A stretch of 64,000 nt of DNA from Microbacterium oleivorans (lineage in GTDB: Bacteria > Actinomycetota > Actinomycetes > Actinomycetales > Microbacteriaceae). Both the position numbers and the translations under genes were made by a program. The notes beneath the pieces were generated by a model that saw only the letters and a program-made list of their open reading frames with translations, searched no databases and had not been told where the DNA came from. Positions 38,015 to 46,960 of the stretch are shown one piece after another; the first letter of the stretch is position 1, and each line of letters opens with the position of its first letter. The stretch spans positions 1 to 64,000 of the forward strand of contig NZ_LSTV01000004.1 of NCBI RefSeq assembly GCF_001644225.1, given 5' to 3'.

Positions 38015-38461
38015 TTACTGGGCGACCTGGTCGAAGGTGTACGTGGTGGGCTGCTGGGCCGCGTGCGGGTGCTCGGCACCGGCGTAGACCTTGAGCTTGG
38101 ACAGCTGCTGGCGACCCAGGCTGTTCTTGGGGAGCATGCCGCGGACGGCCTTCTCGACGGCGCGCACCGGGTTCTTCTCGAGGAGCTCGGAGTAGGTCAC
38201 CGACTTGAGGCCGCCCGGGTAGCCCGAGTGGCGGTAGGCCTTCTTCTGCTCGAGCTTCTGGCCGGTGAGGGCCACCTTGTCGGCGTTGATGATGATCACG
38301 AAGTCGCCGGTGTCGACGTGGTTCGCGAAGGTGGGCTTGTGCTTGCCGCGCAGGAGCGTGGCAGCGTGCGAGGCGAGGCGGCCGAGGACGACGTCGGATG
38401 CGTCGATGACCACCCACTCACGGGTGATCTCACCAGCCTTGGGGGTGTACGTGCGCGTCAC
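38015..38461 (-). CDS. rplM: Ribosomal protein L13
   Basis: Large-subunit assembly protein of 148 residues from GTG 38461. It has [34 protein letters not shown] and [13 protein letters not shown], all L13 landmarks. A longer frame upstream (16 residues) does not match the family. First gene of rplM-rpsI-glmM. Confidence 0.97.
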   Translation of the reverse strand: MTRTYTPKAGEITREWVVIDASDVVLGRLASHAATLLRGKHKPTFANHVDTGDFVIIINADKVALTGQKLEQKKAYRHSGYPGGLKSVTYSELLEKNPVRAVEKAVRGMLPKNSLGRQQLSKLKVYAGAEHPHAAQQPTTYTFDQVAQ

Positions 38462-38826
38462 AGTAGTGCTGCTTTCATAGATTCGAACGGAGAGGTTCGT
38501 GAATCCCACTCCGGGGTGGTTCGCTCGGGATGCCGGTCGAACACGCCAGTGGAGGGCTCACGTTCGCGGTGCGAGGCCAGCAGGGCGCAGGCACCAAGGA
38601 GAAAGCTTACACTACAGATCACCGCTGGGACGATTCGGAAACGTGGCGGACAGCCCCGGACACATTGGCGTCATCTTCAACTGCTAGGTTTCAGCAGCGC
38701 CGAACCGAAGCCGCGGGGTAACTACCTGGCACCCTGCACACTTTGCGAACTGACGGATCGAACGCATCAGATGACCCGAAGCCAGGACTTCCGTGCTTCA
38801 CAGGCAGCTAGTAACCCGGGGGCTCG
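38462..38826. other. Intergenic region between rplM and the glycan cassette
   Basis: A 365-base divergent promoter region with no coding sequence that I can support. Toward rplM the minus strand has TA-rich TAGTGTAAGCTTT near 38605. Toward the glycosyltransferases there is ctaggttt near 38685 and a GGGGG ribosome-binding site 4 nt before ATG 38827. From about 38690 rightward the base composition becomes visibly less GC-rich, marking the edge of the cassette. Confidence 0.5.
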
Positions 38827-39567
38827 ATGTTCACGATCATCACAGTTACATTCAACAATCGTCGTCAATTGGCGGAATTCTGGACCAAGGGCGTGCCGGC
38901 CCCTCATCGATGGATTGTTGTGGACAACGCGTCCGCCGACGATTCAGTTGAGGTGGCACGAAAATTGGGCGCCGAGGTCATCCAGCTGCCAAAGAATGTC
39001 GGCTTTGGCTCGGCCAACAATGTTGCGGCGAGGGTCGCGGCCACAGACCACCTCATCCTGGCCAACCCTGACGTTCGGATCGATTTCAGCACCCTAGAGC
39101 GACTGGAAGAAATCCTTGAGTCCCGTGATGTACTCCTAGCGCCACAACTCGTGTACCCAGATGGAAGCTTGCAGCCGAATGGCCGCGGACGGCCGTCACT
39201 CACGAATAAGGTCATGCACAGGCTTGCACCTGGGCGCGCGAGCCGATCGGGCTATCGCATCTATGCGGGGCCAGGCGAGGAACGCAACGTCGTTTGGTTG
39301 ATGGGCGCGGCGATCGCGACGCGACGCGACACCTTCGCACAGTTGGGCGGATTCGATGAGAAGTTTTTCGTGTACTACGAGGACATCGACCTCTGCGTTC
39401 GCGGAGGGCACGCCGGCGTGCCAAGCATCGTGGATGGCGACTCACAATGGACGCACGGTTGGGCGCGGGAGTCCACTGGATTGAACTGGCGGGGATGGAA
39501 ACTTGAGGTCGCGAGCGCGTTCCGCTTCTACCGAAAACACCCACGCTTTCTTGTCGGGAGGGCCTGA
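38827..39567 (+). CDS. GT2 glycosyltransferase (rhamnosyltransferase-like)
   Basis: 246-residue cytosolic/membrane-associated transferase. The GT-A start FTIITVTFNNRRQL, nucleotide site VDNASADDSVEV, NVGFGSANNVAAR, the ILANPDVRI (NPD in place of DxD) and the acceptor-side YYEDIDLCVRGG are the pattern of WbbL-type rhamnosyl- and related transferases. The nearby rmlABCD genes make dTDP-rhamnose available, so transfer of rhamnose is plausible but not shown. First gene of the cassette. Confidence 0.88.
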   Translation: MFTIITVTFNNRRQLAEFWTKGVPAPHRWIVVDNASADDSVEVARKLGAEVIQLPKNVGFGSANNVAARVAATDHLILANPDVRIDFSTLERLEEILESRDVLLAPQLVYPDGSLQPNGRGRPSLTNKVMHRLAPGRASRSGYRIYAGPGEERNVVWLMGAAIATRRDTFAQLGGFDEKFFVYYEDIDLCVRGGHAGVPSIVDGDSQWTHGWARESTGLNWRGWKLEVASAFRFYRKHPRFLVGRA

Positions 39568-40533
39568 ATGAACGAAGCACCCGTCAGCTTGATTATCACT
39601 GTGCTGAACGAGGAATCTTCGATCCAGGATTGGCTAGATTCTTTGCGCAGACAGACCGTGCGACCCGACGAACTCGTGGTGGTCGACGGCGGTTCCTCTG
39701 ACGCCACGGTTGCACTCATCCGCGAGTCGGAGTCGAGCCTCCCGTTCGAAGTCAATCTGATCGAGGCTCACGGCGCGAACATCAGCGCAGGACGAAACCT
39801 TGCCATTCGAGCCGCGAAGCATGACTGGATCGCAGTCACCGACGCTGGGACGAACCTCCACGAGCGGTGGCTTGAACGCCTCCGCCAAGGACGAGCTGGC
39901 GGGGATATCGTGGCTGGCTTTTTCACGCCTGCGGGTCGCACCCCATTCGAGCGGATACTGTCTGCCGCAATCACTCCTTTGGCCAGCGAGATCTCGGAAC
40001 GCACTTTTCTGCCATCCTCGCGGTCTGTCATGTTCAAACGAACGCTCTGGTCCGCTGCCGGCGGATACCCAGAGTGGTTGGACTACTCGGAGGACCTAGT
40101 GTTCGACCTGGCGATGCTGAACGCCGGCGGACGTCTTAATCTCATTGTCAACGCAACCGTCTCCTGGAGCGGGCGTAGTAGCATCCAGCAGTTCTTCAAA
40201 CAGTATTATCGATACGCTCGGGGCGATGGAAAAGCGCAGCTATGGACCAAGCGCCACATTGCCAGGTACATAGCGTATTTGTTTGCCACGGTGGCGATCA
40301 GCATGGCAAGCCGAGGACGCGCTGTTGCGCTCCTCTTAGCACTTCCGTTAGGCGCAGCATATCTACGCCGCACCGTTTGTCGACTTCTTCGCCATGAGAA
40401 TCTCAGCCCGGTCGAGCGAATTTGTGGGATCGTCATTGCACCATTGATCGTCAGCATCGGCGATATCGCCAAGATGGCGGGCTACCCGGCCGGCTTGCTA
40501 TGGAGGAGTCGAGGCGCGGCGCGTGTTGATTGA
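39568..40533 (+). CDS. GT2 glycosyltransferase with membrane C-terminus
   Basis: 321 residues. The GT-A core has SLIITVLNEESSIQDWLDSL, VVVDGGSSDATV and a VTDAGTN motif at the DxD place. Two hydrophobic stretches follow (YIAYLFATVAISMA; ALLLALPLGAAYL), so the enzyme is probably membrane-anchored. The ATG is directly adjacent to the previous stop; the last 11 nt overlap the next gene. Donor and acceptor unknown. Confidence 0.85.
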   Translation: MNEAPVSLIITVLNEESSIQDWLDSLRRQTVRPDELVVVDGGSSDATVALIRESESSLPFEVNLIEAHGANISAGRNLAIRAAKHDWIAVTDAGTNLHERWLERLRQGRAGGDIVAGFFTPAGRTPFERILSAAITPLASEISERTFLPSSRSVMFKRTLWSAAGGYPEWLDYSEDLVFDLAMLNAGGRLNLIVNATVSWSGRSSIQQFFKQYYRYARGDGKAQLWTKRHIARYIAYLFATVAISMASRGRAVALLLALPLGAAYLRRTVCRLLRHENLSPVERICGIVIAPLIVSIGDIAKMAGYPAGLLWRSRGAARVD

Positions 40534-41362
40534 TACTGGCGTCGTCATCGTGCACCACAAGAACTTTCCGGCAGTACTAGACACGATCTCGGATTTTCTG
40601 ACGGCAGGCGTACCCGAGCATCGCGTCATCGTGGTGGACAATTCCGAATCCGAAACCTTGAGGGCGTCTCTGGAGAGCGCACTTCCGACATCGGTCGAGC
40701 GCATCAATTGCAGGAATGCAGGCTACGGCGCCGCCGCCAACGTGGGCATTCAACAGCATCTGGAGAAGGCGGACCCGCCCGATTACATCATAGTTTCGTC
40801 ACACGAGACGAGGTTTTCGCCGCAGATACTCGAACGACTGCGGCAGACGCTGCGCGAGGACAGTGGCGCGGGTGCCGTCGGGCCAGTCCTCACACTCGAA
40901 GGTCCCGGTAATCAGATTTGGTCGACGGGCGGTGTTTACTCGCGCTTCGCTCGGAGGCCCACCCATCGCCTAAACATGCCCGTCGGACTGGCCGACTGTG
41001 AGTGGTTGGACGGCGCGTTCGTTATGTATCGTGCCGAAGCGCTGCGAAATCACAGGTTCGATCCCGCGTTCTTCATGTACTACGAAGAGACCGATCTTCA
41101 CGCCCGCATGCGATCTTCCGAATGGAGGATCTTGGTCGACCCCGGGTCATCCGTAACCCAGAGCACGAAGGGCGCGCCGCCCTACTTTGTGGGTCGCAGT
41201 GGGGGTCTCTTCGCGATCCGCCACACGGCGCCTCCGCGAGCCATTCTGGCGATCATTCGCGAAGGCCTGAGGTTCGCCATCAAAGCCCATGGGGACAGAT
41301 CCAGAGTGCGAAATTTAGCCTCCTATCTCAAGGGAGTCCGGCATGCGATCCGGTACCGCTGA
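40523..41362 (+). CDS. GT2 glycosyltransferase
   Basis: 279-residue transferase with GVVIVHHKNFPAVLDTI, IVVDNSESETLRAS, NAGYGAAANVGI and FFMYYEETDLHARM, the same subfamily pattern as the first cassette gene. The start is GTG 40523 (or TTG 40526), overlapping the previous gene by 11 nt. The C-terminus overlaps the polymerase gene by 20 nt. Specificity unknown. Confidence 0.85.
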   Translation: MLIDTGVVIVHHKNFPAVLDTISDFLTAGVPEHRVIVVDNSESETLRASLESALPTSVERINCRNAGYGAAANVGIQQHLEKADPPDYIIVSSHETRFSPQILERLRQTLREDSGAGAVGPVLTLEGPGNQIWSTGGVYSRFARRPTHRLNMPVGLADCEWLDGAFVMYRAEALRNHRFDPAFFMYYEETDLHARMRSSEWRILVDPGSSVTQSTKGAPPYFVGRSGGLFAIRHTAPPRAILAIIREGLRFAIKAHGDRSRVRNLASYLKGVRHAIRYR

Positions 41363-42617
41363 CGCACGGTTGTCCCTTCGAACCGTGACGGCGTCTGGCT
41401 GGATCTTCGCCGCCGTCACTTTTTTCCCTGCCCTCACGTCGTCAGTCGCAAACAATCGCCTCATCCTCGTGTTCCTAGGCCTTGTGGTGTCTGTTGCAGC
41501 CGCAAGGAGGATCCTCGACCCTCAAGTGCTTGCCCTGAATCTCGTCTTGACGCTCTTCGCATTAGCCGCGACCATCGGAGTCAGCTATCTCGCGGCGGAC
41601 GCCCTCGGAGACCCACTCCTCGCGACAAACATTCAGCGACTTCTTGTCGTCACGCCCGTCATGCTCTTCGCTGGCTTCGCCGTGTCGAAGACCCCCTCTC
41701 TTCTACGTAGCCTTGCGGTTCCATATGTCACCATTGCCGCCGTGAATAGCGGCCTCGCTATGGTCGAGGTTGCGGCCACCCGATCGCTATTCTCGCGGGA
41801 TACCATGCTTGCCGCGATGTCTCGGGATGGGACCGTCCGCGCCGTTCTGGCCTCTGACCACTCCCTAGTCCTGGGCACCCTCATAGCGCTGGCAGTCCCG
41901 ATGTGCGGAGCGATACGAAATCCGTTGGTGCGAACCTTGACGCTATGTGCTCTGCTTGCTGGGATCGGTGCGACTGGGAGTCGCGGGCCGTTCTTCCTGG
42001 CTATCTGCTTCGCGCTCGTCGCCCTTGTGCCGACGTTGAGACGCGCCATAGCGAAAAAAGCGCGTGTTCTTGTCGCGTTGGCAGCTGTCGGCTTAGTCGG
42101 GCTTGCATATATGTCGATCTTCGTGTGGTCGGCGGCGGTATCAGGAAACACCGGGGGGGATTACAGTGCGAATTATCGATGGGCCATCTATTCAACGGTC
42201 CCCGAATTCCTTTTGCACCGACCACTTGGATATGGCCTAGGTACATTCCCGGCAGGGCAGTGGCTGGTGCAAACGGAGGCATTCGGTGCGAAAGACATTC
42301 TGCAAACCTTGGACTCCGAACTCGTCTACTCCGCCTTCACCTTAGGGTGGGTGGGACTTCTACTTGTGTCAGTTGCCGCCATAGTCGCCGTCCGATCGAT
42401 CGGTGTGCACCAACAGATAGGACTGACGGCCGCGCTCTGCTCCGCAGCTGGCTTCTCACTGGCCCTCCACGCATGGGACGGGCTGGGTGCCATCTGGGTC
42501 TTCCTAGTGGGGGCTTCCTTCGGTGTGGTTTGGAGCTCACGACAGAAGCATCCACAAACGAACCGACTTGCGCGCGCCCGCGGCCAGTTGAAGGCGAGTT
42601 CAGCTTTTGAGAACTAA
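41343..42617 (+). CDS. Wzy-like polysaccharide polymerase / O-antigen-ligase family protein
   Basis: 424-residue membrane protein with about ten to twelve hydrophobic helices and a large loop (GNTGGDYSANYRWAIYS, FLLHRPLGYGLGTFPAG), the topology and partial motifs of O-antigen ligase/polymerase (Wzy, WaaL) proteins. GATGSRGPFFLA is the usual Gly-Ser-Arg-Gly segment before a helix. It would join flipped repeat units on the outer face. The ATG lies inside the end of the preceding gene. Confidence 0.82.
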   Translation: MRSGTADARLSLRTVTASGWIFAAVTFFPALTSSVANNRLILVFLGLVVSVAAARRILDPQVLALNLVLTLFALAATIGVSYLAADALGDPLLATNIQRLLVVTPVMLFAGFAVSKTPSLLRSLAVPYVTIAAVNSGLAMVEVAATRSLFSRDTMLAAMSRDGTVRAVLASDHSLVLGTLIALAVPMCGAIRNPLVRTLTLCALLAGIGATGSRGPFFLAICFALVALVPTLRRAIAKKARVLVALAAVGLVGLAYMSIFVWSAAVSGNTGGDYSANYRWAIYSTVPEFLLHRPLGYGLGTFPAGQWLVQTEAFGAKDILQTLDSELVYSAFTLGWVGLLLVSVAAIVAVRSIGVHQQIGLTAALCSAAGFSLALHAWDGLGAIWVFLVGASFGVVWSSRQKHPQTNRLARARGQLKASSAFEN

Positions 42618-42618
42618 T

Positions 42619-43680
42619 ATGCGCGTGTATCGATCGCTACGATCGGCACATCTCGAGCGGCTAGGAGAATTTGAACCTGCGCTGACCCTTTACCTGCGCG
42701 AGAGCTACGATTTCGCCGAAGACCTGGTCGGGTTGAGCGAATCACGAATCCGCAGAGTCAATATCTTCGAAGTAGTCAGAGCTGTGCGCCGAGAACGACC
42801 GGCCGTTATCGAGACAAATGAGGCCCTTCAATTCAACGCCTGGCCCCTGCTCTTCGCTCTCAAACTTGCAGTGATCAGCATGCCGAAACAACATCGGCCC
42901 CTCATTGTCTTCTACGCGATCGAAAACTTGTCGCCTATTGCTTCACTAGCGGCCCGAACCGGGCTACCGAAGACCGCCTGTCGCCTGATTTTACGGGTTG
43001 GTCTGCACCTATTGCCGAAGGCGTCTCGGATCAGCTTCGGGACCACAGCCGCTCGCGACAATTATCTGTCTCACGCGAGACTCACACTCCGGAACGCCGA
43101 AATTGAGTTGCACCCCGCCCTGCCAGCGCCCGTAGGCTTCGCGACGGACAACCCCACGATAGATGCGATCTTCGTTGGCGCCTTCGAAGATCGGAAATCC
43201 CCAGTCGAGACGGCGGAGGCGTTCGCCGCGTTGTCTCAAGAGAATCCGGGCTTCCGTTTTTTGATGGTGGGGAAGGGAGCGGCTCAGGAGAGGATCACGG
43301 AATTGACATCCGCCCGCTCTCAGATCGAACTGAAGATCGATCCGCCTCGGCAGGGGGTCATCGAAGCAATCAGGTCAGCGCGCGTCCTGGTTCTCGCGTC
43401 GCGAGACACGGATAGGTGGCGCGAGCAGGTTGGTCTTCCGATCACCGAGGCGCTGAGCGAAGGTCTGACGATAGTCACCACACGTTCCACCGGCCTGTCC
43501 TCTTGGCTCGAGAACACGGGGCACGTCGTCGTCGATGATCCCGTTACCGTCGAAGCCCTGACTGCAGGCATCCGTCGCGCGATTTCTCGCCCGCTGGATC
43601 GAGCGTCGGTCCGAAGCTCCCTGCCCGAGAGCGATGCGCGAAAGGAAGCAGATCAGTGGCTGTTCTCTATCGCATATTGA
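42619..43680 (+). CDS. GT4-like glycosyltransferase
   Basis: 353 residues from ATG 42619 (TTG 42607 would add four). A GT-B fold is suggested by AIFVGAFEDRKSPVETAEAF, the start of the C-terminal domain, and by the late REQVGLPITEALSEGLTIV, where GT4 enzymes have an EXXXXXXXE motif (here P-I-T-EALSE). The first domain has weak similarity to known families. It starts 1 nt after the stop of the polymerase gene. Confidence 0.8.
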   Translation: MRVYRSLRSAHLERLGEFEPALTLYLRESYDFAEDLVGLSESRIRRVNIFEVVRAVRRERPAVIETNEALQFNAWPLLFALKLAVISMPKQHRPLIVFYAIENLSPIASLAARTGLPKTACRLILRVGLHLLPKASRISFGTTAARDNYLSHARLTLRNAEIELHPALPAPVGFATDNPTIDAIFVGAFEDRKSPVETAEAFAALSQENPGFRFLMVGKGAAQERITELTSARSQIELKIDPPRQGVIEAIRSARVLVLASRDTDRWREQVGLPITEALSEGLTIVTTRSTGLSSWLENTGHVVVDDPVTVEALTAGIRRAISRPLDRASVRSSLPESDARKEADQWLFSIAY

Positions 43681-44174
43681 GACGTGCATGGCCTCGACTA
43701 CGTCGCGACCTTCTCCTGACATCCCTACCCGGAAGCCCCCTGTTTCCGCAGCCCCTCCGCCCGGCTTACCTGAACCTTCTCGGCTGCCGCATCCACCCCA
43801 CCGCACGACTCTCGAATGGCGTGAAGGTGACGGATGTCCGAGTATCAATCGGGGCACGGACATTCATCAACACAGAAACATTTCTGGACGGTTCCGACTC
43901 CATTCGAATCGGCAGTGGGGTCGCGATCGGGATGAGATCGATGATCCTCACCAGCACCCACCATCAGGGTCCTTCTCATCAGCGTGCAGCAATCGCACGC
44001 ACCAAGCCGGTGATCATCGGAGACGGAGTGTGGATAGGAGCAGGGAGCGTGATCCTTCCCGGTGTCCAGGTCGGCGCCGGCGCGGTGATCGCCGCGGGCA
44101 GCGTGGTCAATAGGGACTGCGAACCGGATGCAATGTACGCGGGAGTGCCTGCGCGGAAAGTTCGCTCCCTCTAA
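43656..44174 (+). CDS. Hexapeptide-repeat acyltransferase (WcaF/CysE-like)
   Basis: 172 residues with left-handed beta-helix repeats: SIGARTFINTETFLDG, IRIGSGVAIGMRSMI, the catalytic His in TSTHHQGP, then IIGDGVWIGAGSVILPGV and VIAAGSVV. The end MYAGVPARKV is typical of sugar O-acetyltransferases. It may acetylate the repeat unit. GTG 43656 overlaps the GT4 gene by 25 nt, and the stop overlaps the next ATG by 1 nt. Confidence 0.88.
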   Translation: MAVLYRILRRAWPRLRRDLLLTSLPGSPLFPQPLRPAYLNLLGCRIHPTARLSNGVKVTDVRVSIGARTFINTETFLDGSDSIRIGSGVAIGMRSMILTSTHHQGPSHQRAAIARTKPVIIGDGVWIGAGSVILPGVQVGAGAVIAAGSVVNRDCEPDAMYAGVPARKVRSL

Positions 44175-45349
44175 TGAAGCGGTATGTCCGCGTTATCGGC
44201 ACGAACCTCGGCTCGCAGATTCTGCTCGCCGTATTTCTCGCGTGCCTGCCTCTAGTAGTCGGGCCCAGTGGCGCCGATGCATTCACGCTCATGCTCCAGG
44301 TTGGCACGGTCTCACTGACTGGGGTGGCCATGGGCGTCGTCTACAACCTGGCCATCGGTCGCCCCTCGTTCAACCGATGGACTACATGTGCGGTGATTGC
44401 CGGAGGCGTGAGCGTCATGGCAGGGGGCGTCGCTGCGATCGCCTTACCTTCGTCCGACTCGCCATCAAGCTTTGTGCTGTTCGGATTCGGCGGCGCACTG
44501 TATGCCGCGGCAGGAGTCTATGCCGCCCGAGGCGCGTGCAACGGTTCACCCGCACTCATTCCGCTCGTATCCGTCTTTTCCGCCGCAGCCCTGTCGACTG
44601 GACTCTTGGTTGCACTCCCACTCCCGGCTCAGAAATTTCTCGTGATCTGGTTTTTCTGGACACTCGGAGGCGTCGGGGCGCTGACGACGGCAGTAAGGAG
44701 ATCTCAAACAGTGTCAGGGATCAGCACCCGAGTCTCGCAACCCGAGGCGCGCAAGCTGGTCACTGAGCATGCGATCTTTCTGGGTGTCGCTTCAGTGACC
44801 AGCGCCGTCATGCCCATATTGGCCGCATCCGCTCTCCTGTCGCTGCCCGCCGGGACTTTAGCCCTGGCCTACTTCGTAGGGAGGTTCGTGGGCGCTGGCA
44901 TCAATCTGTTCGTCAACTCCATCCTCTCGGTGAAGTACTCCTGGCATGAGAAGCCAACCGAGGCACCGCGCCTCATCCTGATTCTGCTCACAGTCGGTTT
45001 GCTGGGATCCGTCGCTGCTCTGATACTGCAATACGCTCGTTCTGATGCGGGCACCTGGGTGTACCTAATCCCTTGGGCATCGATGATCACAGCTTCCTCC
45101 TTACTCGTTCGTCAAGCGCACGCCCGCCTAAGTGTCCGGGCCCTAAGCATCAAGACCACGGCGGACTTGTGCGTAGCCACCACCGCGGTTCTCGCACTCC
45201 ACGCGAACCCTTCCGTCATCGGATACTTCGCGACTTTCACACTCTCGGCCGCCGTGACCGCGGTGGCGTTGGCTGGACGGCAGCGGACCCTTCAAGGCGG
45301 CGCTGCCCTCATCGCCGTCACCTCCTTCCTTTTCCTAGTCGCACCCTGA
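44174..45349 (+). CDS. Wzx-like polysaccharide flippase
   Basis: 391-residue protein with about 11-12 predicted helices, start MKRYVRVIGTNLGSQILLAV and interior patterns like those of MATE/Wzx exporters. It would flip the lipid-linked repeat unit. Identification rests on topology and on its place next to a Wzy-like polymerase and glycosyltransferases, not on a strong motif. Last gene of the cassette. Confidence 0.72.
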   Translation: MKRYVRVIGTNLGSQILLAVFLACLPLVVGPSGADAFTLMLQVGTVSLTGVAMGVVYNLAIGRPSFNRWTTCAVIAGGVSVMAGGVAAIALPSSDSPSSFVLFGFGGALYAAAGVYAARGACNGSPALIPLVSVFSAAALSTGLLVALPLPAQKFLVIWFFWTLGGVGALTTAVRRSQTVSGISTRVSQPEARKLVTEHAIFLGVASVTSAVMPILAASALLSLPAGTLALAYFVGRFVGAGINLFVNSILSVKYSWHEKPTEAPRLILILLTVGLLGSVAALILQYARSDAGTWVYLIPWASMITASSLLVRQAHARLSVRALSIKTTADLCVATTAVLALHANPSVIGYFATFTLSAAVTAVALAGRQRTLQGGAALIAVTSFLFLVAP

Positions 45350-45455
45350 TGACGACGCCCTCGCCGGTCCCCCGCGTCATTTGCCCGACACACCCCTGTG
45401 GCAGACTGAGCCGAATTGATCGGACGCCCGACCGGGCGTGGGCACGAGAGGCACC

Positions 45456-46958
45456 ATGGAGCTCAGCGACTACATCCGCGTCCTCCGCAAGAATTGGCTC
45501 GTCATCGTCGTGCTGACGCTCGTCGGACTGGGGGCGGCGGCGGCGTACTCGCTGACGCGCACCCCCGTATATGAGTCGTCGAGCAGCGTCGCCGTCTCGA
45601 CGCAGACCGGCGGCACGGCATCCGACATCCAGCAGGGCGCCAACTTCGCGCAGACGCGCATCAACACGTACGTCGGACTGGTGAAGACCCCGATCGTGCT
45701 CAATCCGGTCATCGCCGAGCTCGACCTCGGCGTCACGGCCGAGTCCCTCGCCGAGAAGGTCACCGCCTCGTCGGCGCTCAACACCACCATCATCACGATC
45801 ACGGTCTCCGACGCCGACGCCGTCGCCGCGGCGGACCTCGCGAACCAGATCGCCGCGAGCCTGTCGACCGTCGTGCCCGAGATCGAGCCGCAGATCGAAG
45901 AGGGCGGCAGCCCGATCCGCCTCACCCGCGTCAGCGACGCGCAGCCGGCCCTCGCCCCCGCCAGCCCGAACGTCCCGCTCAACCTCGCTCTCGGCGCCCT
46001 CGTAGGCCTCGCGCTCGGCATCGGTATCGCGGTGCTGCGCACCGTCCTCGACAACAAGGTGCGCACGCCGCGCGACGCCGAGCAGATCACCTCCTCCCCC
46101 TCGCTCGGCGCGATCGCCTACGACGCGAAGGCCAAGGAACGTCCGCTCATCGTCCACGCCGACCCGCTCAGCCCGCGGGCCGAGTCGTTCCGGGCGCTGC
46201 GCACCAACCTGCAGTTCCTCGACATGGGCGGTCGCGCGAGCTTCGTCATCACGAGCTCCGTCCCCAGCGAGGGCAAATCCACGACGACGATCAACCTCGC
46301 GATCGCCCTGGCGGATGCCGGCAAGAAGGTCGCCCTCCTCGACACCGATCTGCGCAAGCCCAAGGTCGCCGAGTACCTCGGCCTCGAGGGTGGCGTCGGC
46401 CTCACCGACGTACTCATCGGGCGCACTCGCATCGGCGACGTCATGCTCCCGTGGGGTGGCCGCAGCCTGTTCGTCCTGCCCGCCGGCAAGATCCCGCCCA
46501 ACCCCAGCGAGCTGCTCGGCTCGAAGCAGATGGGCACCCTCCTCGACGTGCTCGAGCGCGACTTCGACGTCGTCCTCTGCGACGCTCCCCCGCTGCTGCC
46601 GGTGACGGATGCCGCCATCCTCGCCCGCAGCACCAGCGGTGCGATCCTCGTCGCCTCGGCCGGCAAGGTCACCCGCCACCAGCTCGAGGGTGCGGTTGTG
46701 GCGCTGCACACGGTGGGCGCGAAGGTCGCCGGCTTCGTGATGTCGATGGTTCCGACCCGCGGGCCGGACTCGTACTACAGCGGCTACGGGTACGGCTACG
46801 GCGGGTACGGCTACGTGCAAGAGCAGCCCAAGGCCGCGCGCGGCCGCAAGCGCAAGGCTCCCGTCGCCGTAGTGCCCGACACCGCCCCCACCTTTGGTGA
46901 GCTCGGGTTCGACACGCGGCGCGAAGCGCGCGACGCCGGCGACTCCGCCGTCCGCTGA
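45456..46958 (+). CDS. BY-type tyrosine autokinase with Wzz domain
   Basis: 500-residue fusion of a chain-length (Wzz) domain and a Mrp/BY-kinase ATPase. An N-terminal helix (LVIVVLTLVGLGAAAAYSL) and a second helix near 190 bracket an extracytoplasmic domain. The kinase has Walker A SSVPSEGKSTTTIN, Walker A' LLDTDLRKP and Walker B VVLCDAPPLLP. The tail holds a Tyr cluster (YYSGYGYGYGGYGY), the expected autophosphorylation site. ATG 45456 follows GAGAGG. It controls polymerisation of the cassette's glycan. The next gene begins 2 nt after the stop. Confidence 0.93.
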   Translation: MELSDYIRVLRKNWLVIVVLTLVGLGAAAAYSLTRTPVYESSSSVAVSTQTGGTASDIQQGANFAQTRINTYVGLVKTPIVLNPVIAELDLGVTAESLAEKVTASSALNTTIITITVSDADAVAAADLANQIAASLSTVVPEIEPQIEEGGSPIRLTRVSDAQPALAPASPNVPLNLALGALVGLALGIGIAVLRTVLDNKVRTPRDAEQITSSPSLGAIAYDAKAKERPLIVHADPLSPRAESFRALRTNLQFLDMGGRASFVITSSVPSEGKSTTTINLAIALADAGKKVALLDTDLRKPKVAEYLGLEGGVGLTDVLIGRTRIGDVMLPWGGRSLFVLPAGKIPPNPSELLGSKQMGTLLDVLERDFDVVLCDAPPLLPVTDAAILARSTSGAILVASAGKVTRHQLEGAVVALHTVGAKVAGFVMSMVPTRGPDSYYSGYGYGYGGYGYVQEQPKAARGRKRKAPVAVVPDTAPTFGELGFDTRREARDAGDSAVR

Positions 46959-46960
46959 CC

